Below are positions 11,901 to 22,739 of a DNA stretch of 64,000 nucleotides, piece by piece. A program made the translations under genes and the position numbers. The stretch is from NCBI GenBank assembly GCA_012845835.1, contig JABAKD010000016.1, forward strand, positions 1,697,843 to 1,761,842. Reading direction: 5' to 3'. This stretch comes from Undaria pinnatifida (Eukaryota; Sar; Phaeophyceae; Laminariales; Alariaceae). The first letter of the stretch is position 1, and each line of letters starts with the position of its first letter. Under the pieces are notes generated by a model that was given only the letters and a program-made list of their open reading frames with translations, did not search any database and was not told where the DNA came from.

Positions 11901-14900
11901 ATTCTGCACGACGTGTTGCAAGCGGTGAACGACCCCGCTTGGTGTGGAGACATTTGGTCGCAGATCGGCCACGTTTACGAGCTCAAGCGAGAGGTGTGTG
12001 TGTTACTCGAGCCCTGTTTCGCGTAGGCGGTGGTGGGGGGCGGCAGCGGGGGAAGGGGCTAGTCTGTTTTCCCGCCGCGGTTGGTATTCTTGTCAAGGCG
12101 AGGGTGGACGAGGCATCTCATGGCCCTTAGGGGTGTGTCCCTCGAGACGGCATCCGGGAGGAGGGGGGGGGGGGTCGACGATAGCGGTCTCGGCGGCTTT
12201 GTCCGGGTTTTGATCCGATCGGCTTGTCGACTAGCAGAGGATATGCTGACGGATTGACCGATCGATTTTTCGGCCGGCTGATTTACCGATGGGCCCACGT
12301 TCCGATCGACGTGTGGACCGGCTGAGCTGTTTACCGAATTTCCGGCCAATTGACCGATACATTTGTCGACCGACGGACCGAGTGCAGTTACCGATAGACC
12401 AGCATACCGATTGACTTGTTATTGACTGGCCTAGTTGGTGCTGTTCCTACCGAATTATCGACCGATTGACTGACCTTGGCAAATTTCCGACGGAATTTCT
12501 TACCTCACCGGAATTTCTTACCTCACCGAACCGAGTTGCCGCCCGAATTCCTTACCGAATTACTCACCGAATTGCCGACCGAATTACGGACTGACTGACG
12601 GACCGATCGGACCAGATTAAAAATGCGAAGAACGCCTACGTGAAGGCGCTAGAGTACAACAAAAACCACGCCAAGGCTTTGCAGCAGCTGGGATGGCTTC
12701 ACTACAAAGACGAGGACGACTTTCGGTCGGCCATCGAGTACCTCAAGCGAGCTTCCGAGATAGGTGAGAGGAGAGCAAGCCGCCCCGCAATTTGCGCCCT
12801 GAAAATCGCGACAGATCCACTTTTCGTTGGCGTTGGGTTTAGCGTTAGCGTCGGCTCTTGAGCGATAATAGGAGATGAACGTACAGTTTGATTGATGGAA
12901 CTCACAGCTGACGTAATTGGAAAAATTGTTCAAGTCAAGGCAAGCTACAACAGTTGACCCCCTTGTTTTTGTTTTTTTTAAATGAACTTGACCAAAATAC
13001 GACGGCTGTGGGTTTCTTCGTTAAGGCCAAACTAGTTGATGCTCAGCTTTGCGAGTTGCGTGACGTTTGTCCTCCCCAAACGCCAACATAATGTGGGAAC
13101 CTTTTTTTTATCCCCTTGTATTAAATTGATGGCATGCCCCCCGATTTTTACCTGATCTAAGACCGTTGCTAATGGCCGGGCGATGTTGAAATAAACAGAT
13201 CAAATTTCGAAGATACCAGCCAAACTATTCCTGTACTGCTGCCTATGGCCCCAGTTTTTTATTGCTTTTTTGGAGCTTTCCAATTTTCCAGAAAAAATAG
13301 ACTCCTGGCAGTAATCTTGGGCAATATCTGCTTGAGGATTTCGCAAGCAGATCTTGGGCTAGGAGCGGCGAGACTTCGTGTGCTCCACACGCTTCGCTCG
13401 ACAAAATCAACTACAGCGCCGTGAAATCTGAACGTGGCAAGCTCGTTGCGGGCTCCAGCCCACCCTTGGTGTACGGTGCTCACACTCCCGCCTGTGATGT
13501 GTGGCGGGCGCCGATGAGGCTTCTGTTAAAAATACGTTTGGCGGCTGGCTGTGTGTGGAAAACAAGAACAAAAACTCTCGACCGTCTCCCAGCGGGCTAA
13601 AGATATGTCGTTGAAGCGTTTTTTGCCCTCGGCGGCGGTACGTACGAAATATCTTCGTTGAGCAAAATACTCATGAAAAACATGTTTGCAAAGTTGTTTT
13701 GTTCAACATCGCCTTACCATTAGCAATATTCTAAGCGCCGATCGTTTCTTTTGCCCCCCCCGCCCCCCCATGCCAGCCTACAGGGAGGCAGCAGGGCTGT
13801 GTATATATGCAAAATATCTAAAGAAACACCTCGCGAACATATGATATAAAAAAAGTCTTGACGGAATGGTGTGGTAAAATAGAACATTGACCCCCTCCCG
13901 CTCGACGCCTCCTTGCTCTTTGGCCCACGTCCGTCCGTCCGTCCGTCCGTCTGTTCGTCTGTCGGTCTGTCGGCCTGTCGGTCTGTCTCTCTATCTCTCT
14001 GTTTCTCTGTTTCTCTGTATCTCTTGTCTGTCTGCACCTGCCTGTGCCTGCCCGCTCGTCCGTCTGTCCGTCCGTCCATCGTTCTGTCCGTCTGTCTGCC
14101 CATCCGCCCACGGGTCGGTCCGTCGGTCGGGTCCTGCTCGACCCCGCCCCGTCCTCCCCCCGCCCCGTCTACCTCTACCGGATGCAAAACGCCGGTACGA
14201 AAACGCGGCAGATCCGCAGGAAGGACTAGGCTGGTACCTGCTGGGACGCTGCTACATGGCGGCGCACAAGCACGAGCTGGCCTACGCGGCGTACGAGCAG
14301 GCTGTGTGAGTGTGGTACCCGCCCCCGCCCTCCCCCCCTCAGTACCTGGCAAACCAAAAATGACATCCCATAACATTCGCGACGGGTTCCATTTACACGA
14401 AACACCTAAACAACATCGATCGCTTCGATTTTCGCCAATCACGAAAACAGCACCGATTGATTTTGTTCCGCTTTCGCTCTCGACCGGGATCCGGATCGAG
14501 GTTTTGCCTTTTGTCCCCCCGGTGCCGCCTTCTCTGCTGGTGTCCAATTTAATGCCGTGCAATCGAGCGACCTCTAATGACTCGCCTAATCACAGACGAC
14601 GAGAGCAGTGATGAAGCGTGACGATGGCGAGGCGACGGTACTCGATTCCTCTCACGCCCTGTGTCAACGTGCGTGATTCTCCGCCTCCCTAGCTTTCCCG
14701 CTCCGTTGGTGCATTCTCGCGATTCTGTTTTTGCGCCGCTTCCTAACCCTGACCTCGCTGCCGCCGAGCTACCCTACAATGCCCTATCCTACCCTACCCT
14801 TGGCTCCCCCACCCCATCCCACCCTACAATATCCGAACCTCCTGACCCGACCCTATCCGACCTACCCTACCCTACCCTTCCCTAACCTAACATATCCTAC

Positions 14901-17900
14901 CGTACCCTACCCCACCCCACCTCACCCTGTCCGACCCGACCCGACCCGACCCGACCCGACCCGACCCGACCCGACCCTACTCTGCCTTACCTTACCCGAG
15001 CCTATGATATCCTACCCCGCCGTACCTTGCCCTATCATACCTTACCCTACCGCACTCTAACCTACCCTACGCTGAAACGAACTGTCCCCTAACCTGCCCG
15101 AACGTACACTACCCTCAATTCCTACCACCACAGCAACTGTGATCCGAACAACCCGAACGTGTGGTGCTCGTTGGGCGTGCTGTACTACCAACTCCACCAA
15201 AACCGAGATGCTTTGGACGCCTACACCAGAGCGATCAAACTCGACCCACACCTTTGCGAGGTAACAGAAACTTAGTTTGACGGGCAAGCAGAGGGTGGGA
15301 GAAGGAGGGGGAGGGGTGAGGGAGGCTGGGGGGGAGGGGGGGAGGAGCGGCGCGAGGTGGTATTGGGAGGGGGTGGGGGGGGAGGGAGCGGTGGGAGGAG
15401 GTAGTGGGGGGGGCGGAGGGGGGGCTTTTGGAGGGGTACGAGGGGATAGTTGGGGGGGGGGGGGGGGGGGAGGCGGTAGTGCAGAGGGTAGGAGGGGGGG
15501 GACGGTTGTCGGAGGGGGAAGGCTGGGGGGCAGGATAGGGGGAAATAGTGGGTTCTATGCACAACCCTACTGTAGCTGGCTGAGGTCTCCACCTTAGTGC
15601 TAACCGAAAACAAACAGCGATAACGACAACCTTACAAACGACTGTATACAGCAACCGTTTTCGTCGTCGATCCCACCGCCGATCCTGCAGGTGTGGTACA
15701 ACGTGGGCACCTTATACGACAGCTGCAACCAGACCACCGACGCCCTCGACGCATACAACAAGGCGGCCGAGCTAGGCGCCAGCGGAGGCTTCATCCACGA
15801 GCGGATAGCCGCACTCATGAAGAAAATGAGCACTGCGGGAGGGGGAGGGGGGGGCGCGGGGGGCGCAAGCGGGAATGGAGGACCAGCAGGGCCCGGAGGG
15901 CTCAGCGGAGGTGGTGGGGTTGGGGGTGCGGGCGGGGGCGGGGGCGGCGGTGGAGGGGGACACGGGCAGCACGGGCAAAGTCTCGGGGTGCACGATGGTG
16001 AGAGCTTGGCGGACGTGGCAAGTGGGGTATGGTTTCGAATGGAAAGGCCGCCCCTGTTATGTTGGGCCATTGGTTTAAACCCCTCGAGACTTCCGGTGGA
16101 AAAATGTTGAAAGCACTGGCGATGACAGCATCAATCCACTCGAAGTACCTCGGGCGGTGCGGGGACAGGGGATGCGTTGAAAGTACAGCGCAAGGAGATG
16201 TGCCGCACACGCGCGCGCAGCGCAGCGTGACCCTCGTGTTCCTTGTAGTTCTACGCTAGCGTGTTGGCGAAATACTGTACCAGGTACCATATTTTTTTGT
16301 TGCGTAGGAGTCGGGTAGGAAATGATATCTTAATGGTATCGTCAAACGCTCTCAAAGTTCAAGGCCAAACCCAGCCCTCGAACAGTCAGCGAAAAAAATC
16401 TGTTGGAAAAATGTTTGCCTCCCATTTTTTTTTTCCTGTTTTTCTGAGCTAGGTTGTTGGTGGGTTGGTTGGCCTAGGGTTAATATGGCATTCGTCGGCT
16501 TGAACACTGCTAGTTTTACCGGACTTTGCACGGGTGGGATCCTTTCTCGCGGGTCGGATCGGGCCGGGGTGATCCGGCCCGACCCGTAATAATTTGAAAA
16601 CATCCTGAAACGAACCCACTCGACCCGTGAGGTTTCCAACGCCTCCTGACCCGACGCGACTCCATCCGCTGGTTTTGTAAGTACCTCCTATTAATATCCC
16701 GACCCGAGGGGCCGGGTAGTGACCAATGAAAATCCTTGGTTTCATTTTTTTTCTTAATTCCAACCCGACAGAGTTTTTGAAGTCGCAAATACCGTATACC
16801 CTCTTCCCGGAACGGTTGGTACAGCCAAAAAAAAAAATTCGCGTTTTTGGATGATTTTGGAGGCGTTTCCCGGCAGGGGTTGCCCTTTTGTTGGGTCATA
16901 CACGTTTCTGGCCGTCTCACGTGAGGGACTCTTCGGTCAGTCGGATAACCTTTGCGAGTGTGTTTGTTTTAGGACTAGCATTTGGAAGCGTGGGTCGCAT
17001 TGCGCGAGCGAGTGCCTCCGAAGTCATGTTTCGGGTGATGTTGATATTGAGCCAGTTCCTCGTGTTGAGAGCTCAGAAAATTCTCAGAAAATTATGCTGC
17101 ACTCCCCCACGGTGGGATGGATGACTCTGCACCTGGGTCCCGCAAGGGTTAACGTGGTGGTGCAAAGCCCTTTTTTTCACTGCACTCTGGTTGTATGGGG
17201 GACAAGACCAGCTGTCGGAATTTTGAACAGGATAACTTGTTGAAGAGTTGGAAAAGGATTGTTTTTTTTTATAAGTACCGCCAGTTCGAGGTATCCCGTT
17301 TTTTAACAACGCCAACACCAATTGCGCGGTTTTATTTGTCGCCCCTGTCACCCACTCACCCGCTTTTACTTTTTTCTTTTTTCAGGCAGCGGGCACCGGC
17401 AGCCACATCACACGCGAGAGCAAACGGACATGAGTATTTCCCACCTGCCCTCCCCTCACGGCGGCCCCCCCGCGCAACTGCCGCCACCGAATGGAATAGG
17501 CAGCGTCAACGGGACTGGGAACGGGAGTGGAGGCCCAGGCGGTGGAGGCGGGGGTGGGGGGGGTGGCGGTGGTGGTGGCGGGGGGGGGGGGGGGCATGCC
17601 CCCTGGTGGACATCAGAGCCACTCCCTCCCTGGAGTTAACGCGAGCCACGGCGGAGGGGTGGGGGGGGGGATGGGGATGAGGGGGCCCCCGGGAGGCGGG
17701 GTGGGAGGGGGGGGAGGGGGGGGCTTGCACCACCATGGAGGGCCGGGCGGGCAGGGGGGAGGGCAGCAGCACCACCCTTCTCAAGGATCGCACGGGCACC
17801 AACAGCAGAGTGGAGAAGGTGGCGGCGGCGGTGGTGGGCATTTGCAGCAAGGGCAAGGGGTTTCACACCAGGGTGGGGGTGGAGGCGGTCACGGACAGGG

Positions 17901-17937
17901 GCAAGGGCCGGGGCAGGGACCTTCCCACGCGAGGTAA
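8936..17937 (+). CDS. CYC8: CYC8/SSN6-type TPR transcriptional co-repressor (multi-exon, 5' incomplete)
   Basis: Exons read from the sequence: 8936-9085, 9535-9654, 10558-10617, 11901-11993, 12616-12763, 14212-14305, 15134-15260, 15691-15997 and 17386-17937. All junctions are AG/GT and every phase matches across introns. The joined protein holds about eight TPRs, for example LWYGIGLLYDCYGSYGHAIE, VWCSLGVLYYQLHQNRDALD and VWYNVGTLYDSCNQTTDALD. Repeat order and spacing are those of Cyc8/Ssn6, the nuclear co-repressor that in fungi partners Tup1 and is brought to promoters by DNA-binding repressors. After the last TPR comes a Gly-rich linker, then a Gly/His/Gln-rich tail, a composition also known from fungal Cyc8. 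The first visible exon starts inside a TPR, so the start codon and one or two TPRs lie upstream; none was found in 5.9-8.9 kb. Introns carry heavy repeat load. The last exon has a frame break (separate entry). TPR identity is firm; orthology is inferred. Confidence 0.88.
9711..10090 (+). repeat. Intronic tandem copies of the preceding exon's 3' end
   Basis: The exon 9535-9654 ends with codons for CLKMDPNFELDHE followed by a GT donor. The intron then has a unit of about 150 bp twice (9711-9857 and 9858-10010). Each begins with a diverged copy of that exon tail (CLKMDPKFELDPRFELE). The donor is GAG|ATGAGG in the first copy and ATAG|GTGAGG in the second. A third short copy at about 10066-10090 matches the exon end almost exactly, including CACGAG|GTGGG. 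These look like partial exon duplications rather than used exons, because no acceptor precedes them. Confidence 0.8.
11390..11660 (+). repeat. Dispersed repeat with 5S-rRNA-like segment and poly-C end (intron copy)
   Basis: Contains AACACCTCACGGCGCTTCGC, GTCATACGACTACGGCCATG and TGAGTACACCCCCCCC. Diverged repeats of the last segment follow at about 11610-11655 and 11814-11855, and one precedes at about 10900-10950. The same unit lies inverted at 27.6-27.8 kb. Confidence 0.6.
13190..13600 (+). repeat. Dispersed repeat of about 0.4 kb, copy in a co-repressor gene intron
   Basis: Aligns with 18480-18910 in the same orientation, roughly 70-75% by eye. Shared words include GCCTATGGCCCCA, GCAGATCTTGG, CTTGGTGTAC and AGGCTTCTGTT. 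Confidence 0.65.
13926..14130 (+). repeat. GTCC/GTCT-rich polypyrimidine array before a co-repressor exon
   Basis: Degenerate TCCG/TCTG units lie directly upstream of the acceptor at 14211. The 280-residue minus-strand frame across it is a repeat artefact. Confidence 0.8.
14760..15070 (+). repeat. CCTAC/CCGAC pentanucleotide array in an intron
   Basis: Mixed TACCC and GACCC pentamers lead to the acceptor at 15133. Not a telomeric hexamer. Confidence 0.8.
15285..15550 (+). repeat. G-rich intronic block
   Basis: G runs broken by A or T, up to 18 consecutive G, within an intron. Confidence 0.8.
16524..16720. repeat. GACCC-rich foldback fragment in a co-repressor gene intron
   Basis: GCACGGGTGGGATCC, CGCGGGTCGGATCGGGCC and several GACCCG words, interior-like to the copies at 0.9, 28.0 and 60.1 kb. 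The ends are eroded. Confidence 0.5.
17386..17937 (+). CDS. CYC8: Gly/His/Gln-rich last exon of the CYC8-like gene, frame broken at a G15 run
   Basis: The acceptor at 17384-17385 follows a long pyrimidine tract, and the phase (1) matches the preceding donor at 15998. In that phase the exon reads through SISHLPSPHGG and PAQLPPPNGIG into poly-Gly and stops with TAA at 17637-17639. The +1 frame is open from inside the Gly tract to TAA at 17935-17937. It gives a His/Gln/Gly-rich low-complexity tail (for example GGQQHHPSQGSHGHQQQSG) of the type expected for Cyc8. Moving between frames needs one G fewer, or two more, in the G15 run at 17580-17594. A GAG|GTAATT donor at 17933/17934 is an alternative to the TAA end, so the true C-terminus is uncertain. 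Confidence 0.6.
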
Positions 17938-18179
17938 TTTTTTTCATGTATATGTAGTAGTCCCTCTCTAGTGCCGATTGCCCGCTGTAGTGCCTATGAA
18001 ATCGCTTGGCGCAAATGGGAACAACCACTTGCGGCAGTAGGCGGAGTAGCGTAAGTTGCCCTCCATAGTGACGATAGGTCCGGCCGGCACATGCCGACTC
18101 TAGACGATCCGCTGCTGTACCCCTCGCCGAGTGATCGATGAACACGACCGAGTGATCGATGAAGCCGACAGCCCAATGA

Positions 18180-19645
18180 TGCCCCCCCCCCCCTCCTCCC
18201 TCCGTTACCCGTTACCCGGGTCCCCCTTCCTAACGTGGAATTCGACATTTATTGCTGGGCGTTTTTCATCTAGGGGACGCTATGATGTGGCCGTCCCCCC
18301 GTCATCAGTTATCCGTCCCCCGTCCCCTGCCTGGTAGTCCGCACACACTGCCGTTTTTTTTTTTTTTCTTTAACGTAGGGATTGCTATGATGGGCTTCCC
18401 CAGTGTAATCTGCTATCCGTCCCCCATCCCCGCCTGAAAGTGCACATACGTAAGACCGGTGACAATGGAAGGCCAAAAGTTTGAAATTCCCGAAGATCCC
18501 AGTCAAAGTTTGTCTGAACGGTCGCCTATGGCCCCAATTTGATAGAATTATTTCTTTAAATTTTCCAGCATTCCGGAAGAAAACGATTTCTCGCGGCGAT
18601 CTTGGCCAACATCGGCCTGAAAAATTCTCAGGCAGATCTTGGATTAGACGCGGCGCAATTTCGTGCTCTCCACACACTTTGTTCGGGGAAATCAACGACA
18701 GCGTCGTGAACTCTGAACGTGGTGATCTCGTTAGGGGCTCCGACCCCCCCTTGGTGTACAGCGCTCACTCTACGGCGGGTGTTTTGTGACGGGCGCCGGT
18801 CAGGCTTCTGTTGAGGACACATTTGGCGGCTGGTGTATAGAAAACTGAGACAAAAACTCTGTCGTCTCCCGACGGGCGAAAAACATAATTTTGAGAGGAT
18901 GTGACGGAAGACCACAGGGCAACACAAGCAACCTCTCGCGCCCTAGGGCATGGATGGAGATGAACTCTTCAGCGCTGTCACCTACACTCATGGGGCTTTG
19001 TCCGGAACGAAGAGAAGTGACCATGGGCTGATCTATCTCGAGATCGAAGTTCAATCGTGTTTGGTGGGCAGTGTTGATCAAGGCTTGATGAGAAATAGAC
19101 AAATTGACCTGGTGGACCGCATGACCCAAAAAGAGGCCAGAAAAAAACATTCAAGTGATTTTTTCCGCATAGCGACGTTACCCGGAATCTTTCAGCAAAT
19201 AACCCCCAAAAAAAGTTTGCTAAGTTTTTGGCCAAACTATCAGCTTTCCATTGTCATCGGTCTAACCACACTTGTTTTTGTTTGTTTTTACCCGAGATAT
19301 TGTACGTGACCCCCCCCCGTCGTGCCACATCCTCGCCTGAAGTTCCACTTACGCACTTGGGCGTGTTTTATGTAGGAGGTTGTACAATGTGTCCCCCACA
19401 CCGTCATCCGTTACCCGTCCCCCGTCCTCGCCTGGAGTTCCACGTACACGGCCGGGCGTTGTTCATCTGGAGGATTGTACGGTGTGTGCCCCCCGTCTCG
19501 TCATCCGTTATCCGCCCCCCTTTTCCACTTGGAGTTCCGCAAACGCGGCCGGATTGTCCGGGAGGGTCTATGGTAGGGTTGTTGGATGTGTCTCCCGTTG
19601 TCATCCATTATTCATCCCCCGTCCCCGCCTGGAGGCGTGTGATTG
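18180..19645 (+). repeat. GTCATCCGTTATCCGTCCCC minisatellite (period about 75-90 bp), split by a TIR element
   Basis: Units read CATCCGTTACCCGTCCCC, GCCTGGAGTTCCAC, GGCCGGGCGTT, TTCATCTAGGGGA. Units lie at about 18.24-18.45 and 19.31-19.64 kb. Confidence 0.65.
18451..19266. mobile_element. Putative 816-bp TIR element interrupting a minisatellite
   Basis: The ends TAAGACCGGTGACAATGGAA and the inverse of TTCCATTGTCATCGGTCTAA match except for a few bases. The element sits between two blocks of the same minisatellite (18.2-18.45 and 19.3-19.64 kb). Its interior (18.48-18.91 kb) recurs at 13.2-13.6 kb. Confidence 0.45.
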
Positions 19646-22600
19646 CGCGTACGTTACCTTTGTGATTGCCTTTCGTTTTTCTTATGTCGCTTCCGCCTCC
19701 GCCTCGCCCCTTCGAACCGCCTTCTTTGTGTGCCATGTGAATGCGCAGCATGTCAATGTCGAGCGCGGGCATGGGAGGGGGGAGACAGCAGTCGCAGGCG
19801 TGATCCTTGATGCTATGCGCAGACGGGCCGGAAGGAGACGGGGGGAGAAGGGGGGGCGGGGCTGGGAGAGTGTTGTGGAGAAGGAAGCGAGTTAAATAGG
19901 GTCGATGAAAATGAAAGCGTGAGCGCACGCTGCAGCGCGGATAAATAGAGGTGAAAGATGGCGAGAGGAGAGGGGGGGAGAGGAAAGTCAGATGCATGAG
20001 CCGGCGGTCAGACCGGCGAATGGACGAGGCCGGACGGACGCGCAGACGGACAGTGACAGTGACAAGAAAACAAACACGCCAAACGTGGTTTGAAGACACT
20101 CTCCTGCTTCCTCTTGCTGGTTTTGTTTCTCTCCTGTGTCTCCTTCTCCTCCTCCTCCTCCTCCTCTCTTCTTCTGCTTCTCCTGCTCGTGCTGCTTAGT
20201 TTTCTTTTTGTTTCCTTTTTCTTCTCCTTCTACGTTTTCTACTTTTATTTTTTCTATTTCTTATCTTCTAGTACTCCTGCTTATTTTCTTCCTCCTTATT
20301 TCTACTTCATCCTCTTCCTAGTTTTCTTTTTCTTCTTATTTGTATTAATTTCTTCTTCTGCTTGAGCTTCTTATTCCCCCCCCCCTCCTTCTTCCCTTTT
20401 TGTTTACCCTTTTTTTTACCCGTTTTCCTGTCCCCCCCCCATAGTACATCCATTTCGACATTTCATGTCGTATATTGGGGACCGGAATTCGGTCGATGCT
20501 GTGTTTGTTGGCTAGTGTACAATGTTTTGGTGAAATTGTGTTCAGAGTCGCGACGGGGCTTAGTCTCCCCCTCTAACTCCACTTGAGGCTGGACGGACAG
20601 ACGGTCGTAGTGGATAGCTGAGCGGACTTAGCTGAGGGTTTCGTAGATATAATTGTCGTGGGGGAGGGGGGGAAGGAGGCGATGGAGGGGGGTGGGGGCG
20701 GGGCGAGAGATAGGTTGTGTGTGCGGGGGGGGGAAAATATAGGTTGCGTGTGCGGGGGGGACAGATTGTGCGGGGGGGGGGGGGGGTTGAGCATTGGTTT
20801 CTTAATTTGTATCCCCTTTCCTTTTTGACGTGACAAAAGGAAAACTCTGTGAGTGACAAGTGGGGGTACGGTGCCCCGCCGAGTTTTTGGCTGCCGGCGA
20901 AGCGAGCGGTAATATCGCGTTACTTTCCAAGCGGTTCGTGTATGACGCGTTTCGTTTCAAGCGCTTCGTTTTGACGCGTTTTTTTTTTGGTTCACGCGCA
21001 ATCTCGCTCTCGCCGCTTCTCAAAATCGGCCCCGTTTTTTGTTTAAATCAAAACGCGGTCGTTTTTTGCTTCTGTCGTCCTGCCTTGCCAAGCGGCCCCG
21101 TTTTTTTCGAAACGGCTCGCGTTTTATTCATTGTGTCGCCTTGCCATCGTGCCTTTGACTGCTGTGGGTTTTTTTTCCTAGTTCCGCCGTTGCGCGAATG
21201 CACGCACGCGCGCCTCCCATCCTTATTGTAATTTAGAACCCTGCACGATGTATGGTACGGGTCGGTGGTTACTGAATTGGATGATGGATGGCTGCTGTCG
21301 CGAACGTGACACGGTGGGGGGGGGGGGGGGGGGGGGGGAAGGGGAGTTGGTTGGCACCCTGTCGCAACGAGACGGCCTTTCAGCGGAGGTGCGTCGTTCC
21401 ATTTTAGGGGAGCATAACTCACAGCCGACACATGGCATTATGACTCTGCTGGAGTTTGAAAAATTAATGGAGAGATGATGAAAAAATATATATTTTTTGT
21501 ATTGCGAGTGTTGGTGGGCGTGGGGATGATAGTAGTGCGGGGTGTCGGGTGTGTTGGTTTTGGAGTGCAGTGTCTTAAAAACGGCCGGAGTAGATGTGGT
21601 GGTGTCTCGGGCAAAGAAGTATGCTATTAATAGGAGACCGGTCATTGTGGACCCGTCAAGGGTCTTTTGGCCTCTTAGTATACTAGTTTTAGTCTAGAGG
21701 CGGTCAGTCAAGGGGTCAAACCGCGGTCTCCTAGCATATTTATTGTGGGTCAGAGACGGGGATAGGGAGGTGGGGGGGACGGGGGGGGGGGGGGGCGAAG
21801 ATTCGGAATGGATTCCTCACTCCTGCTTTGTTTTGGCCGAGCGACGGACGGTGTTATTCCAGCATTGCTTTTTTTCTTTTTCTTTCGGTGTGACGTACCT
21901 CGTAGTACGTGTTATCCGTTTGCTGCCGCGGATAATTAAGAAAAGGGGCGAGAGAACAAGCCAGCACACTGCTATTAAATATATACTTCGAAATATTAAT
22001 ACTATACTACCAGGTATGTACTAATACACTATCAGGTACTATTGATACTACAGTAGTTCTACCGCTGCTTCTACTTAGTTCTCCGACCGACGCGCTCCTC
22101 CATCTGTTACCGCTTCGAAAATATCCTTTCCTTTAGAGGACTAATTGGAGCTGTCTGGTTTTCAATCTCACCTTGTGAGGCGATCACCCAAACAGTAGAG
22201 TTGACACCAGAGAAACGTGTATTAGCTGTCAGCCCTCGACCATAGGTGACAGGGGTGACACAACCTACACGGTCAAACCCGAGGCTGACCGACGACCAAA
22301 GACAACACACAAGCAAGAGGACGACCCGCAGCCGCGGGGAGGCCCTTTACTACGGACCCACCGCCTGCTGACTGGCTGACTGACTGCTGTGCGCGATGAT
22401 CTCAGAGCAAGAAACAGTATCCACTTTACCATCAAGATGCAAATGCAATAATGGGAAACCCGGGGATGCACCCCGGATGTCCCCTGACGACCACTGCGTC
22501 CCCCCAGGGCGAACCCGCATGCCCAAAGGGACTTAGGGAACACGCCCGGATAAGAGCCTTCGTTTAGAGGGACTTCGCCCCGCAAAAGGTATTATACGTT

Positions 22601-22675
22601 TAGAGGGGCTTAGCCCCGAAAAATTCCTTGCGACGAGCTTCGCCCCGTACAAGATATGCCCAGACTAATAACTGC
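19646..22675. other. No gene recognised; simple-sequence blocks
   Basis: 20.13-20.43 kb is pyrimidine-rich. 20.65-20.79 and 21.31-21.34 kb contain long G runs. 20.9-21.2 kb has GC-rich CGTTTTTTT words. 21.6-21.74 kb is a copy of the 1.2-kb tandem unit. 22.55-22.65 kb has short GGGGCTTCGCCCCG hairpins. Confidence 0.5.
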
Positions 22676-22739
22676 GAGGAAGGACGGTTGTGACAGCTCC
22701 GAGCATGACGCCGCTGAGGTTTCACGAAGGCTCCACAAT
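22676..22739 (-). pseudogene. Decayed copy of exon 2 of the four-exon membrane-protein gene
   Basis: About 60 bp match the 3' half of the exon at 29237-29062, with roughly eight substitutions in the aligned core. The minus-strand reading keeps GAVTTVLP where the gene has GAVTAVLP, but Cys of EPLCNLIG is replaced by a TGA stop (EPS*NLSG). No other exons of the gene were found nearby. It looks like the remnant of a duplicated paralogue in the same orientation. Confidence 0.65.

Noticed and set aside
13720-14562. 280-codon open frame on the minus strand, the longest in the window
   Set aside because: It runs antisense through a GTCC/GTCT array and over a confirmed co-repressor exon (14212-14305). 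Its content is repeat-derived Arg/Thr/Asp.
14760-15070. Interstitial telomere repeat
   Set aside because: Units are CCTAC and CCGAC pentamers, not the CCCTAA or CCCTAAA hexa/heptamer.
19380-19895. 171-codon Pro/Thr-rich frame
   Set aside because: It is built from minisatellite units and is open on both strands.
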